Part shown: piece by piece, positions 8,441-16,850 of the stretch
Numbering within the stretch: position 1 is the stretch's first letter
How the letters are laid out: every line of letters begins with the position of its first letter
Source of the DNA: Pseudonocardiaceae bacterium
GTDB lineage: Bacteria; Actinomycetota; Actinomycetes; Mycobacteriales; Pseudonocardiaceae
Length of the DNA stretch: 34,504 bases
Direction of reading: 5' to 3'
NCBI GenBank assembly: GCA_025937115.1
Contig: JAICSB010000001.1
Location: 1-34,504, forward strand
Program-made: the position numbers and the translations under genes
Notes under the pieces: generated by a model
Databases searched by the model: none
What the model saw: the letters and a program-made list of their open reading frames with translations, nothing else
Told to the model about the DNA's origin: nothing

Positions 8441-9238
8441 TCACAGCGGCTTTCGTCCCCAGGCTGATACAAAGCTCATCGTGGTGAGGACACTACCGAG
8501 ATCGTCGCTGACGCTTTGTATCAAGTTTGCGTCTGCTTCCCCGTATATGCCAAGCTCGATCATGACTGGCACGGTAGCCACCGCGCTCACGCGCTCGAAC
8601 TCGTAATGAGCTTCTCCCGGCCGGGCGATCCTCGTCTCGACCTCGCCGCCGTGCAGTTCTAGGCCGGTTGCCAGGACCAGACCAGGCAGTCTGCGCCCGA
8701 ACCACGGATCAGCTATTTTGGCTTCCGCCAACCCGCTGAGCGCGCGTGCCACCAATGTGTTCATGCGCGAGGCGTCCGCAGGCCCACCGTAGTTCCACAA
8801 CCCGTAATCGCCCTCCTCGATCAGAAACAGGCCGCCGGGTCGCAGGGCAGCGACCATTCGAGCGAGAGCCGCGGTGGGATCAGGCAAATGCATGAGCACT
8901 GCCCGGCAGTGGACCAGATCATAAGTGTCCACCTCGAGGTCGTCGTGTCGGATATCGAGGCGGCGGACCTCCACGCCGACCGGCATCGTTGTCAGGAAAC
9001 GGAGATCGATGTCGGCGGCCAGCACCGAGCCGGTGGAGCCGACTCGCTCATCGAGCCACCTCGCGATAGACCCGTTTCCCGCTCCTACCTCAAGACAGCG
9101 CCATCCACGTGAGACGCCAAGCCGGTCGAGTCGACGGGTGGTCCCCGGATCGTGACAGGCCTCCAGCAGTTGCAGGCGACCGAGTTCCGTGTCGGCATCT
9201 ATGTCAGCGGCTACATACTGCCGCTCGTCACCCTGCAT
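8441..9238 (-). CDS. Class I SAM-dependent methyltransferase
   Basis: About 265 residues. LEVGAGNGSIARWL is SAM motif I, VLAADID carries the acidic residue that binds the ribose hydroxyls, and YDLVHCRAVLMHLPDP and LRPGGLFLIEEGD are motifs of the small-molecule (UbiE/Methyltransf_11-like) group. The frame extends 12 codons upstream, but ATG 9238 (MQGDERQYV) has AAGGG eight bases before it and is preferred. It lies in the tailoring part of the cluster behind the P450, and would methylate an oxygen, nitrogen or carboxylate of the product. The target atom is unknown. Confidence 0.85.
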   Translation of the reverse strand: MQGDERQYVAADIDADTELGRLQLLEACHDPGTTRRLDRLGVSRGWRCLEVGAGNGSIARWLDERVGSTGSVLAADIDLRFLTTMPVGVEVRRLDIRHDDLEVDTYDLVHCRAVLMHLPDPTAALARMVAALRPGGLFLIEEGDYGLWNYGGPADASRMNTLVARALSGLAEAKIADPWFGRRLPGLVLATGLELHGGEVETRIARPGEAHYEFERVSAVATVPVMIELGIYGEADANLIQSVSDDLGSVLTTMSFVSAWGRKPL

Positions 9239-9434
9239 CGGTTTACCCTTCATCGAAGGCCGTAGATGTAGCACCCGTGGGCAGACCGAATCGCGTACCC
9301 GGCCGCGGGCCCGGCGAGGACGACGATCACTCAGATTAGTGCCGCGGACCAGCGCGCCCGACGCCGCGACATCGGTGAAGGCTACCCGGATCCAAGCGGT
9401 GGTGTTCGTCGCGCATCGGGGCCGGCCCGGGTGG
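9239..9434. other. 196-base gap between P450 and methyltransferase genes
   Basis: The longest break in the minus-strand gene train. It contains the perfect palindrome GGGCCGGCCC (9419-9428) just past the P450 stop, and GC-rich self-complementary sequence near 9300, but no T-run and no convincing open frame. It may hold a weak terminator or internal promoter; nothing firmer can be said. Confidence 0.4.
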
Positions 9435-10625
9435 TCAGTGCAGAAGCACAGGCAGCGCGTCCAGCCCGTTCATCACCACACCCGGTCGCCAGGTCATTTG
9501 CTCGTTGGGCACCGCCAACCGTAGCCGGGGGAAGCGCGTCAGCAGGGCGCCTAGTGCGATTCGGCCTTCCAATCGGGCCAGTGACGCGCCGAGGCAGTGG
9601 TGGATGCCGTGACCGAAGGCCAGGTGGAGGTTGTCCGAGCGGGTGATGTCAAGCGTGTTCGGTTGCGCGATGCGGGCCGCGTCGCGGTTGGCGGCGAGCA
9701 AGCCGGGGACGACGATGCCACCCGCTGGGATGGTGACCCCGCCGATGTCGATCGGCTCAGTGGCCAGCCGGAAGGGTGTCGCGTGGACCGGGCCGTTGAA
9801 TCGCAGCAGTTCTTCGACCGCGGCGTCCAGCCGATGTGGTTCCGCACGCAGCAGCGCTAACTGCTCGCGGTTGATGAGCAACGCGTGCACTCCGTTACCG
9901 ATGAGGTTGACCGTAGTCTCGTGGCCGGCGACGAGAATGAGGAATACCATCGAGGTGAGTTCGTGCTCGGAGAGCTGGTCCTGACCGTCGCGGACCGCCA
10001 CCAGCGCGGAGAGCAGGTCGTCGGTGGGGGCGGCGCGCTTGATCTCGAGCAGCTCGCGCAGGTATCGCACCAATGCGGTCGCAGCCGAACTGTATGCGTC
10101 CGGGTCGGCGAATGGACCAGTCACCAGGGTGGCGGACCAATTATGAAAATCTGTGTGGCGGTCGGCCGGCACGCCGAGTAGCTCACAGATCACGGTAATC
10201 GGTAGTGGGAGCGCAAACGAGCGGATCAGGTCGACCTGCACCTCGCCGGCCATCCCATTGAGCAACCCATCGGTGATCTGCTGGATGCGCGGTGCGAGCT
10301 GCTCGACGCGACGACGAGTGAACGCAGCGGTGACCAGCCGGCGCAACCGGGTGTGATCCGGCGGATTTCGGTTGAGCATGTGACTGGCCACCGCCGCGAA
10401 CACGTCAGCAGACAGGCGATCCGGGGACAGCATCGCCAGCGACGCGTCGCTCTTGACCAGTCGCGGATCGTGCAGAGCCCGGCGCACCTCGTCGTGGCCT
10501 GTGATCAACCAAGCCGATTGCCCGGTGGGCAAAACGATGCGGTGTACTGGCGCGATCGCCGCGAGCTCAGCGTGCCTGATGTGCCGCTGCGACCCGTTTG
10601 CGGTGGTGAACAGCGCCTCGGTCAT
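9435..10625 (-). CDS. Cytochrome P450 (bacterial CYP107-like, class I)
   Basis: 396 residues, a normal length for a soluble bacterial P450. Hallmarks: I-helix oxygen-activation motif AGHETT (233-238), K-helix ExxR (E272-R275) and heme-binding FGHGIHHCLG with the ligand cysteine at 344. The best overall impression is the CYP107 type used in polyketide tailoring (hydroxylation or epoxidation), with electrons from ferredoxin/reductase encoded elsewhere. Codon 256 is TTA (plus-strand 9858-9860). The start ATG is preceded by AAGAGGA. It lies 54 bases after the MFS gene. Confidence 0.92.
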   Translation of the reverse strand: MTEALFTTANGSQRHIRHAELAAIAPVHRIVLPTGQSAWLITGHDEVRRALHDPRLVKSDASLAMLSPDRLSADVFAAVASHMLNRNPPDHTRLRRLVTAAFTRRRVEQLAPRIQQITDGLLNGMAGEVQVDLIRSFALPLPITVICELLGVPADRHTDFHNWSATLVTGPFADPDAYSSAATALVRYLRELLEIKRAAPTDDLLSALVAVRDGQDQLSEHELTSMVFLILVAGHETTVNLIGNGVHALLINREQLALLRAEPHRLDAAVEELLRFNGPVHATPFRLATEPIDIGGVTIPAGGIVVPGLLAANRDAARIAQPNTLDITRSDNLHLAFGHGIHHCLGASLARLEGRIALGALLTRFPRLRLAVPNEQMTWRPGVVMNGLDALPVLLH

Positions 10626-10637
10626 AACCGCCGTCCT

Positions 10638-10664
10638 CTTGATAGATAGTGGTTAGTAGATAAG
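10638..10664. promoter_or_regulatory. AT-rich element upstream of the P450 gene
   Basis: The 54-base MFS-P450 gap holds an AT-rich stretch ending in AGATAGT (10644-10650). In the gene direction it reads ACTAACCACTATCT and matches 11 of 14 positions with AGTTACTACTATCT upstream of the MFS gene. A shared operator or internal promoter is possible. Confidence 0.3.
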
Positions 10665-10679
10665 CGTGCGCAGACCGGA

Positions 10680-12146
10680 CTACGCGGATGCGGTGTGGCC
10701 GGTTGCGCGCCTCCGGTGAAGCATCAGGGCAATCACCATCGAGCAAACCCCTAATGCCGCAGCGACTATCCAGCCGTGCTGGAAGGCCGCCTTCACCTCC
10801 TCCGCGCCGCGCGGTGCGCCAAGTATGGCGATGAACACCGAGATGCCGATCACGAAGCCCACCTGCCGGACCATCAGGTTGATGGCGGATCCGGTAGCGA
10901 ACGAGGCTGCGGGCAGGTCCCGGGTGACAATCGTGACCAGGGTGGTAGTGGCGAGGATGGAGCCGACGGCGGTGAGCAGCAGCCCGGGAAGCAGCATCAC
11001 GGGATAGTCGGGCGTCACCTGCGCGGTGATTGCCCACCAGGCGGTTCCGGCGGTGAGAAGTCCGCACCCGAGCGCGGCGACGACCGGCGCCCCAAGGCGT
11101 TTCACCAGGGCCCCGGAGCGCAGTGCCACTACGGGCATGAGGAAGGTGCCGGGGGCCATGGCCAGGCCGATCTGTAGGGCGGAGTAGCCCCAGACGTTCT
11201 GGCTCCACAGCATGAGAGAGAACAACATCACAGAGAAGCAGGCGCTAAAGACCAGCGCGGCGAGGTTGGCCATGCTAAACGAGCGGATGCGTAGCAAGCT
11301 GAATGACACCACCGGGCTGGGATGTCGTGCCGACCGACCGAAGAACGCGGCCGAGACAACGAGCCCGCCGACGAGACAGCCGATAACCTGAGCAGAGTTC
11401 CATCCCCAGTCCGGCGCCTTGACTAGGCCAAGGGCGATGAGACTGACGCCAACAATCAGCAGCAGCGAGCCGAACAGGTCGGGTAGCGGCCCCTGGGAGC
11501 CCTTCGGTGTCTCGGGCAAGACGCGACGACCCACCACGAAGCTCACCACCCCGACCGGAAGATTGATGAGGAAGATCCAGCGCCAGTCAAGATAGGCCAG
11601 GGCTCCACCGATGATCGGCGCCAGTGCCGCGGCCACCGCGCCCGCAGCCGTCCAGGCGCGCACCGCGCCGCCGCGCCGTTCCTCGGGATAAGCCGCGAGC
11701 AGCAGGCCGAGCGAAGTAGGGACGAGCGCAGCGGCGCCGGCGGCCTGCAGCACGCGCGCGGCCACCAGCATCGCGACGTCCTGCGATACGGCGCACAGGA
11801 CGGAAGCGAAGGTGAACAGGGCGAGTCCCAGCAGGAAGCCGTTCTTCCGGCTGGCGCGATCAGACAGCCGCCCCGCCGGTACGAGTAGCGCGGCGAACAC
11901 GATCGAGTAGGCGTTGAGAGTCCAAGACAGGCCTGCGGCTGTGCTACCCCGGAACTCATGTTCGATCACCGGGAACGCGACGTTGACGATCATCATATCC
12001 AGGCTCGACATGATGAAACCGGCGCAGACCACTCCAAAGATCAGCCTTCGAGTCCGGACGGTGGCCGGCGTTTCCCGAGCCTCCTCGATGGCGGATGCGG
12101 GCGGGTCAGGCCTAGTGGCCATCGGTGCAGGTTCAGCATGAGTCAT
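10680..12146 (-). CDS. MFS drug/metabolite exporter (DHA2, EmrB/QacA type)
   Basis: 488 residues with about 14 hydrophobic helices, the DHA2 pattern. After a short cytoplasmic N-terminus, the first helix runs into NVAFPVIEHEF, followed by SWTLNAYSIVFAALL and the loop motif GRLSDRASRKN between helices 2 and 3. QxxGAAALVPTSLGLLL matches the helix-5 region of drug:H+ antiporters. In a biosynthetic cluster its likely job is proton-driven export and self-resistance. Start ATG with an excellent AAGGAGG 10 bases upstream. Codon 465 is TTA (10752-10754). It lies directly behind the sigma gene, with an inverted repeat in between. Confidence 0.92.
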   Translation of the reverse strand: MTHAEPAPMATRPDPPASAIEEARETPATVRTRRLIFGVVCAGFIMSSLDMMIVNVAFPVIEHEFRGSTAAGLSWTLNAYSIVFAALLVPAGRLSDRASRKNGFLLGLALFTFASVLCAVSQDVAMLVAARVLQAAGAAALVPTSLGLLLAAYPEERRGGAVRAWTAAGAVAAALAPIIGGALAYLDWRWIFLINLPVGVVSFVVGRRVLPETPKGSQGPLPDLFGSLLLIVGVSLIALGLVKAPDWGWNSAQVIGCLVGGLVVSAAFFGRSARHPSPVVSFSLLRIRSFSMANLAALVFSACFSVMLFSLMLWSQNVWGYSALQIGLAMAPGTFLMPVVALRSGALVKRLGAPVVAALGCGLLTAGTAWWAITAQVTPDYPVMLLPGLLLTAVGSILATTTLVTIVTRDLPAASFATGSAINLMVRQVGFVIGISVFIAILGAPRGAEEVKAAFQHGWIVAAALGVCSMVIALMLHRRRATGHTASA

Positions 12147-12183
12147 CTTTCGACCTCCTTCACTCGGCAGAGACCAGATATTA

Positions 12184-12204
12184 AGATAGTAGTAACTAAC
12201 TACT
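12184..12204. promoter_or_regulatory. Operator-like inverted repeat in front of the MFS gene
   Basis: AGTAGT-AACTA-ACTACT (12188-12204) is a perfect 6-5-6 inverted repeat in an AT-rich island, overlapping the sigma-factor stop codon and about 40 bases upstream of the MFS ATG. It is the size of a small dimeric regulator's site. The cluster's TetR protein is the obvious candidate ligand, by inference only. Confidence 0.45.
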
Positions 12205-12769
12205 TAGTCAACGCCAGCAACAGCGTGCGTAGCCGGGCCAGCGCCCGTTGCCGTAGCGGCCCGATCGAGCCGCGTGGCAGGCCGAGAGTGAGGCTGACCT
12301 GGTCATAACTCGGGGCCGGGTCGACCATCAGGACACCCAGCAGCGTCTGATCCCGCTCTGGCAGCTTGCGGAACGCGGCGAGCACTTCGACGTGGTACGC
12401 GCGACTCACCACCAGGTCGTCTAGGCCGGCATCACCCAGCTCGGGCCGGTCCAGCACGGCGCTCTCACCGACGGGCACGTGCCGACGTTCGCGCTCGATG
12501 TGCTTGAGGCACTCCCGCCGGGCAGCAGTGGTGATCCATGCGGCCATCCGGTCCGGCGAGCGGACTTTGTCCAGGTGCTGCACGGTTCGCATCCAGGTCA
12601 TCTGGTACACGTCGTCCCGGTCGGCTGATGACAGCCGATATGACCGCACAATGGTCCAGACCAGAGGTGAGAACTGGTCCACCAAGGTGCGCCAAGCCTG
12701 CTGGTCGCCTGTTCGACAGGCGGCAACCAGATGAGTGATGTCGTTGTCCAAGTACGCGGATTTCACCAC
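12200..12769 (-). CDS. ECF-type RNA polymerase sigma factor
   Basis: 189 residues. Region 2 is seen in FSPLVWTIVRSYRLSSADRD and VYQMTWMRTVQHLDKV; region 4 in FRKLPERDQTLLGVLM and YDQVSLTLGLPRGSIGPLR, the helix-turn-helix that reads the -35. Short linker, no C-terminal extension. Two tandem GTG codons (12764, 12767) could serve as start; AGGAG stands eight bases before the first. It lies 22 bases after the KS-beta gene, inside the biosynthetic train, with no anti-sigma gene next to it. It may direct transcription of cluster promoters; its own recognition sequence could not be identified. Confidence 0.9.
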   Translation of the reverse strand: MVKSAYLDNDITHLVAACRTGDQQAWRTLVDQFSPLVWTIVRSYRLSSADRDDVYQMTWMRTVQHLDKVRSPDRMAAWITTAARRECLKHIERERRHVPVGESAVLDRPELGDAGLDDLVVSRAYHVEVLAAFRKLPERDQTLLGVLMVDPAPSYDQVSLTLGLPRGSIGPLRQRALARLRTLLLALTK

Positions 12770-12791
12770 GTGAGGCTCCTATCGACGGTGA

Positions 12792-13946
12792 TCATCTCAG
12801 TGATCCACAGGCCCAGCGGGTGTGGTGGCTCACGTCATCGGCTGCTCGGCGGACGACCAGGCAACCAACGTTGCCGTCGTGCCCGGCCGACGTGACCAGC
12901 GCGACGCCGCCCGCGGTCGGATCGGCCCGCCAGACCGCCAGCAACCCGGCGATTTGTAGCGCCCCGCTCGCACTAAAGGTTTCACCGATCACTTCGGCCA
13001 CTCGAATCTGCCGGATAGGCAGGCCACCGAGCGCGGCCTCGACGCCGCGTTCCTCGATTCGCTCCAGTCCCCTTTGCCCGGTGGCACCCAACGAGACGGT
13101 GGTGACCCCGTCCGCACCCACGCCACTTCGTCGCAACGCGCGCTCGATGCACTTGGCCAATCCGCCGGTCAGGCTGGTTCGCTCATCCGCGGCGCCGCCC
13201 GATCCGACTTCACAGGCCAGCAACTCGGCCAGCGGCGGCCGACCGGCGGCCGCTGCAGCCTGTGGTGTCTCCACGACGAATACCGCGCAGCCCTCGCCCA
13301 GCGATGCATTCGGCGCGAGCTTGGCCGACAGGTGCCACGCCCACGCCGACTGGGCCGACAGTTCCTCAACCCCGCCGACCAGCGCTCGATCGACATGGCC
13401 GGCCGTGATGACGTTGCGGGCATACCGGATTGCGGCAAGGCTGGACACCCGGCCACCGGCGAGGGTGGCGTTCACCCCGCGCAGGGAGTTCCAAATCGCG
13501 ATCTGGCTGGCGCAGCAGTTCATCACCGAGTTGGGAAACAGGTTCGCTCGCACCAGGTATGGCTTGTCCTGCACCAGCGTGTCGCGGCAGAACTCGCTGG
13601 AGCTGCGAATGCTGCCGGTGCTGGTACCGATCATCACGCCGGTGCGATCTCGATGTTCATCGGCGAGCGGATGTGCCAGTCCGGCCAGTGCCCGGTTGCA
13701 GGCGATGAGCGCGAGCTTGGTTGTCCGGTCGAGGTGCCGGACGCCCTTGCGACCCAGGTACTTCTCGACGGTGAGTTCAGGCACCGCGGATAGCTGGATC
13801 GACGGCAGGTCCTCAGCGATCGCGGCGAAGTCGGCCCGCTGGTGGAATGCACCGCCACCTAGCGCGGCCAGGCCGATGCCCGCCGGCGAAACCACCCCAC
13901 AGCCAGTGATCATGAGCGGTTGAATCGCCGTCACTGGAGCGGTCAC
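12792..13946 (-). CDS. Ketosynthase-beta / chain-length-factor-like protein
   Basis: 384 residues with a thiolase-fold ketosynthase body (MITGCGVVSPAGIG at the N-terminus, VMIGTSTGS, LAGGRVSSLAAI at the nucleophile elbow). By alignment to FabF, the active-site cysteine position is arginine (AGGRVSS for ATACTSG), the first catalytic histidine is absent (LGATGQRG for HGTGTPTN), and the second is glutamate (IGETFSAS for IGHTMGAA). It therefore cannot condense, and should be the KS-beta partner that forms a heterodimer with the upstream ketosynthase and sets chain length. Its GTG start overlaps the KS-alpha stop (GTGA), as is usual for KS-CLF pairs, giving equal synthesis. Confidence 0.85.
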   Translation of the reverse strand: MTAPVTAIQPLMITGCGVVSPAGIGLAALGGGAFHQRADFAAIAEDLPSIQLSAVPELTVEKYLGRKGVRHLDRTTKLALIACNRALAGLAHPLADEHRDRTGVMIGTSTGSIRSSSEFCRDTLVQDKPYLVRANLFPNSVMNCCASQIAIWNSLRGVNATLAGGRVSSLAAIRYARNVITAGHVDRALVGGVEELSAQSAWAWHLSAKLAPNASLGEGCAVFVVETPQAAAAAGRPPLAELLACEVGSGGAADERTSLTGGLAKCIERALRRSGVGADGVTTVSLGATGQRGLERIEERGVEAALGGLPIRQIRVAEVIGETFSASGALQIAGLLAVWRADPTAGGVALVTSAGHDGNVGCLVVRRAADDVSHHTRWACGSLR

Positions 13947-15166
13947 GATGCCCTCCCGAGGATGGTGATCGCGTTGTTGCCACCGAAGGCAAACCCGTGG
14001 TTCTGCACGATTCGCGGCGTGGCAGGGCGTGCCTGCCCGCAGATCGGGTCCACACCCGGCCCCAGAGCCGGATCAATCTCAGTGACGTTCGCGGTGGGCG
14101 GCAGAAACCCATCGGACAGCGCGAGACAGCAGATCAGGGCGCCGAATCCGCTCGCCGCGCCCATCGTGTGGCCGATCATCGATTTGATCGAGCTGATCGG
14201 TGGAAGGCGATCGCCGAACACCTCACGCACGGCCTTGATTTCGGTGGCATCGTTGGTCGGGGTACCGGTGCCGTGCGCGCAGATGTAGTCGATCTCTTCG
14301 GGCCGCACCCCAGCGTTGCGGTGCGCCGCCCTGATGCACTCGGCGATGCTGGTGGGATCCGGTGAGACGGGGTGCGTGGCGTCGCAGTTGATGCCATAAC
14401 CGAGCACCTCGGCGTAGATCCGCGCGCCGCGGGCCACGGCATAATCGAATGGTTCGAGTAACAACGCGACGCCACCTTCGGCGGTCAGGATGCCGGACCG
14501 GTTGGCGTCGAATGGCCGGCATACCGATTCGGCGAGCGCGCCGAGCCGGTAGAAGCCGGCGTGCGCCCACCGGTTGATCGAGTCGGCGCCCCCACTGATC
14601 ATGAAGTCCGCCTCCCCGGTGCGGACCATGTCGTAGGCATAGCCCAGCGCGTAGTTGCTCGCCGAGCACGCCGTTGCGATAGTCTGCGCGTCGCCGGTAA
14701 GACCGAGTTCCGCGTTGACCGCCGTGGCGATGTTGCTGGCCGGGACCTGCTGGATCAGCGCTGGGTCGAGCCCTTTGAAGCCCCCTCGCAGCCATTCCCG
14801 AGTAAGCGCTTCGATGACTCCGGATTCGCCGCTGGTGGTTCCGATCGCGGACCCGGCCTGCACGGTGGACAGCTGCGCTGGGTCAATGTCGGCGTCTTGG
14901 ACCGCGAGCCTGGCAGCCGAGGCCGCGAAGAGGGCACTGCGGCCCCACCTCGCCACGTCGAGCCTGCATAACAACCGTTCCGGTGCGAAGTCGTGGACCT
15001 CACCGGCAACGGTGTAGGGGAATCCGCTGGCGTCGAACCCGCGGATCTCCGACACTCCGCTGCGTCCCTCACGAATCGCCGCCGCGAAGGCTTGGGCGCC
15101 GGTCCCCAGGCTGCTCACTGCGCCGAGACCGGTGACCGCGACCGCTCGAGGCGCGCTGTCAAGCAT
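13943..15166 (-). CDS. Beta-ketoacyl-ACP synthase (KS-alpha of a type II PKS, FabF-like)
   Basis: 407 residues. Complete catalytic set: Cys167 in TACSASNYA, His298 in HGTGTPTND, Lys328 in SSIKS and His333 in GHTMGAASG. It performs decarboxylative condensation of malonyl-ACP with the growing acyl chain. The nucleophile motif TACSASNYALG is not the CTSG type of aromatic polyketide ketosynthases, which together with the neighbouring ketoreductase and dehydratases points to a reducing, polyene-forming type II system. ATG 15166 overlaps the ACP stop by eight bases and has GGAAGG just upstream; an upstream in-frame extension is not conserved sequence. Pairs with the KS-beta gene. Confidence 0.92.
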   Translation of the reverse strand: MLDSAPRAVAVTGLGAVSSLGTGAQAFAAAIREGRSGVSEIRGFDASGFPYTVAGEVHDFAPERLLCRLDVARWGRSALFAASAARLAVQDADIDPAQLSTVQAGSAIGTTSGESGVIEALTREWLRGGFKGLDPALIQQVPASNIATAVNAELGLTGDAQTIATACSASNYALGYAYDMVRTGEADFMISGGADSINRWAHAGFYRLGALAESVCRPFDANRSGILTAEGGVALLLEPFDYAVARGARIYAEVLGYGINCDATHPVSPDPTSIAECIRAAHRNAGVRPEEIDYICAHGTGTPTNDATEIKAVREVFGDRLPPISSIKSMIGHTMGAASGFGALICCLALSDGFLPPTANVTEIDPALGPGVDPICGQARPATPRIVQNHGFAFGGNNAITILGRAS

Positions 15167-15452
15167 CAGAGGCCTTCCAGTCCGCGTTGCGCGCGACAAT
15201 GGAGTACACGGTGGACAGGTTGATCATCTCCGGCAGCGCGTCCTGCGGGACGTTCACCCCTAGGTCGCGTTCGATACGGGCGAGGATCTCGATGGCCAAC
15301 AGCGAGTCGGCTTCGTGGTCATCGACGAAGCTGCTGGTATCGGTGAGCTCACCGGGCTCCAGCTCTAGAACTTCGGTAACAATGTTTCGCAGCTGCTCGC
15401 GACGCCGGACGTCGATGGTGGTGGTGGTGGTGGTGGTGGTCGTCTGAGGCAT
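15159..15452 (-). CDS. Acyl carrier protein
   Basis: 97 residues, one carrier domain. The phosphopantetheine serine is Ser50 in EADSLLAIEILARIE; the residue before Asp is alanine, where many ACPs have glycine. Helix I (REQLRNIVTEVLEL) and helix III are in the expected places. The oddity is the N-terminus MPQ followed by nine threonines, encoded by a trinucleotide repeat, which is presumably a flexible tail. It lies between the flavoprotein and KS-alpha genes, and is the only ACP in the window, so it should carry the polyketide chain for the KS, ketoreductase and dehydratases. Confidence 0.9.
   Translation of the reverse strand: MPQTTTTTTTTTIDVRRREQLRNIVTEVLELEPGELTDTSSFVDDHEADSLLAIEILARIERDLGVNVPQDALPEMINLSTVYSIVARNADWKASDA
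15416..15440. repeat. Trinucleotide (TGG/ACC) microsatellite inside the ACP gene
   Basis: About eight uninterrupted copies of a 3-base unit encode the poly-threonine tract of the ACP N-terminus. Slippage here would change the threonine number without breaking the frame. Confidence 0.9.
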
Positions 15453-15469
15453 GACGGTTCCTCTCGTCG

Positions 15470-16750
15470 TTATCGGTAATTGCGGTCAGGGACGACTTCG
15501 ACCAGGTTCGACTTCGGTCGTAGCCGATATCGGCAGTTCACGGTCACGGCGCGGGCGATCGAGATCGGGGACAAGAACGTCCGCACACCGATTAGCCGGG
15601 AGCCAAAGGCGTGAAAGAGCTGCGCCATCCCGTCGTCGCGCGCGGCGGCCGAGAACATGAGCCTCTCGATGTGGTTGAACGGGCGCCCAGATGCGTAGTC
15701 GGAGATGAGGAACTGGTGGCCTCTGAGCTTGGCGTGCTGCTTGCGATACCTACTCAGGGCGTGGTCCAGGTCGGCGGCACCTTGGACCGCTGCGGAGGTC
15801 GCCTCGACCAGCCACTGCGCCGACTGAAAGGCCCAGCCGCATCCGACGCCCCATAGTGGGTCGCTGGTGAGCGCGGCATCACCGATCAGCGCATATCCCC
15901 GGCCAACTGGTTCGCGGATGATCAGCGGGTAGTTGGTTGTGCCAACGATCTTGCCTACCTGTTCGGCATCGTTGATGTCGGGGCCTCCCGGCAGCGACCG
16001 CACGAATTGTCGGAAGGCGCCCACGACGTCATTTTTAAACTCACCGATCCGGTCCTTGGACGGAATCACGGCGACGACGGTGATGTTACCGTCGTTGGGC
16101 ATCGCATAGGCGATGTCGGGCTCCCGAAACCAGGACAATGTCACGTCGTGTTCCGGTCGTGGCAAGCCGCGGAACTGTGCGAAGTAGCTGAAGCGCTCGT
16201 TTTTGACGATCCTGGTCGGCGTATTCGCGATCTTCGCGACCCGCGAGTCCTTGCCGTCAGCACCAACAACCAGCCGGGCGCGTAACTCGAAGGCGTCTTT
16301 GCCGGCGGTACCCGCCACGCCGACTACCCGGTCTCCGCGGGTGATCAACCGGTCGACGGTGTACCCGACGAATACGTCGACGCCGTCGGTTCCGACTGCC
16401 AACCTGCGCAGCATCGGGTCCAGAGTCTGCCGGCGAACGTTGTACCCGTGCGGCAGCGAACCGAATCCGCCCGCCGCCTCCGGGCGGATCCAGCCCCAAC
16501 GGGTCCAGTAGTGGGCCGAGTTGCGCACCGCCCCGGCTGCTTCTAATTCATCGACGAGCCCCAGCTCGGCGATAGTCGGGCGGGCGCACGGCTGGATATA
16601 GTGCGTGCACAACACCTTGTGCGCGGTCACATCGGAACGTCGCTCCACCAACGCGACTTTGGACCCGCGGCGGGCATACAGGACCGCCGCGGTGCATCCG
16701 GCGATACTGGCCCCGCTGATGATGACGTCATACATGTCGGTGTCAGCCAT
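15470..16750 (-). CDS. FAD-dependent oxidoreductase (PHBH-fold monooxygenase / reductase-like)
   Basis: 426 residues. N-terminal FAD motif DVIISGASIAGCTAAVLYARRG, second motif LVVGADGKDSRVA and third motif ALIGDAALTSDPLWGVGCGWA, the order seen in class A flavoprotein monooxygenases and in geranylgeranyl-reductase-like proteins. It could hydroxylate or epoxidise the polyene chain, or act on an ACP-bound intermediate; the sequence does not separate these. There is no transmembrane segment, and the tryptophan-rich WxWxIP motif of flavin halogenases is not present. It is the first gene of the minus-strand train, 17 bases before the ACP gene, and is transcribed from the divergent region that carries the heptad repeats. 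Confidence 0.82.
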   Translation of the reverse strand: MADTDMYDVIISGASIAGCTAAVLYARRGSKVALVERRSDVTAHKVLCTHYIQPCARPTIAELGLVDELEAAGAVRNSAHYWTRWGWIRPEAAGGFGSLPHGYNVRRQTLDPMLRRLAVGTDGVDVFVGYTVDRLITRGDRVVGVAGTAGKDAFELRARLVVGADGKDSRVAKIANTPTRIVKNERFSYFAQFRGLPRPEHDVTLSWFREPDIAYAMPNDGNITVVAVIPSKDRIGEFKNDVVGAFRQFVRSLPGGPDINDAEQVGKIVGTTNYPLIIREPVGRGYALIGDAALTSDPLWGVGCGWAFQSAQWLVEATSAAVQGAADLDHALSRYRKQHAKLRGHQFLISDYASGRPFNHIERLMFSAAARDDGMAQLFHAFGSRLIGVRTFLSPISIARAVTVNCRYRLRPKSNLVEVVPDRNYR

Positions 16751-16850
16751 CTCTCATCTTTCCTGTTCCGTGGAGCGACGAGCCGAGCAGAGGCAGAGCA
16801 GGAGGTCGTTTAGCCTTCGGTGTTTCGGGTGCGCTCACCGTCGCGTACCT

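Noticed and set aside
12820..13923. 367-codon frame antisense to KS-beta
   Set aside because: Arg/Ser/Pro/Ala-rich with no domain; it follows from codon bias in the KS-beta gene.
15470..16750. Flavin-dependent halogenase as an identity for the flavoprotein
   Set aside because: The GxGxxG-like FAD motif fits, but the conserved WxWxIP motif is missing; a tryptophan-rich HYWTRWGW stretch is in another place and does not match.
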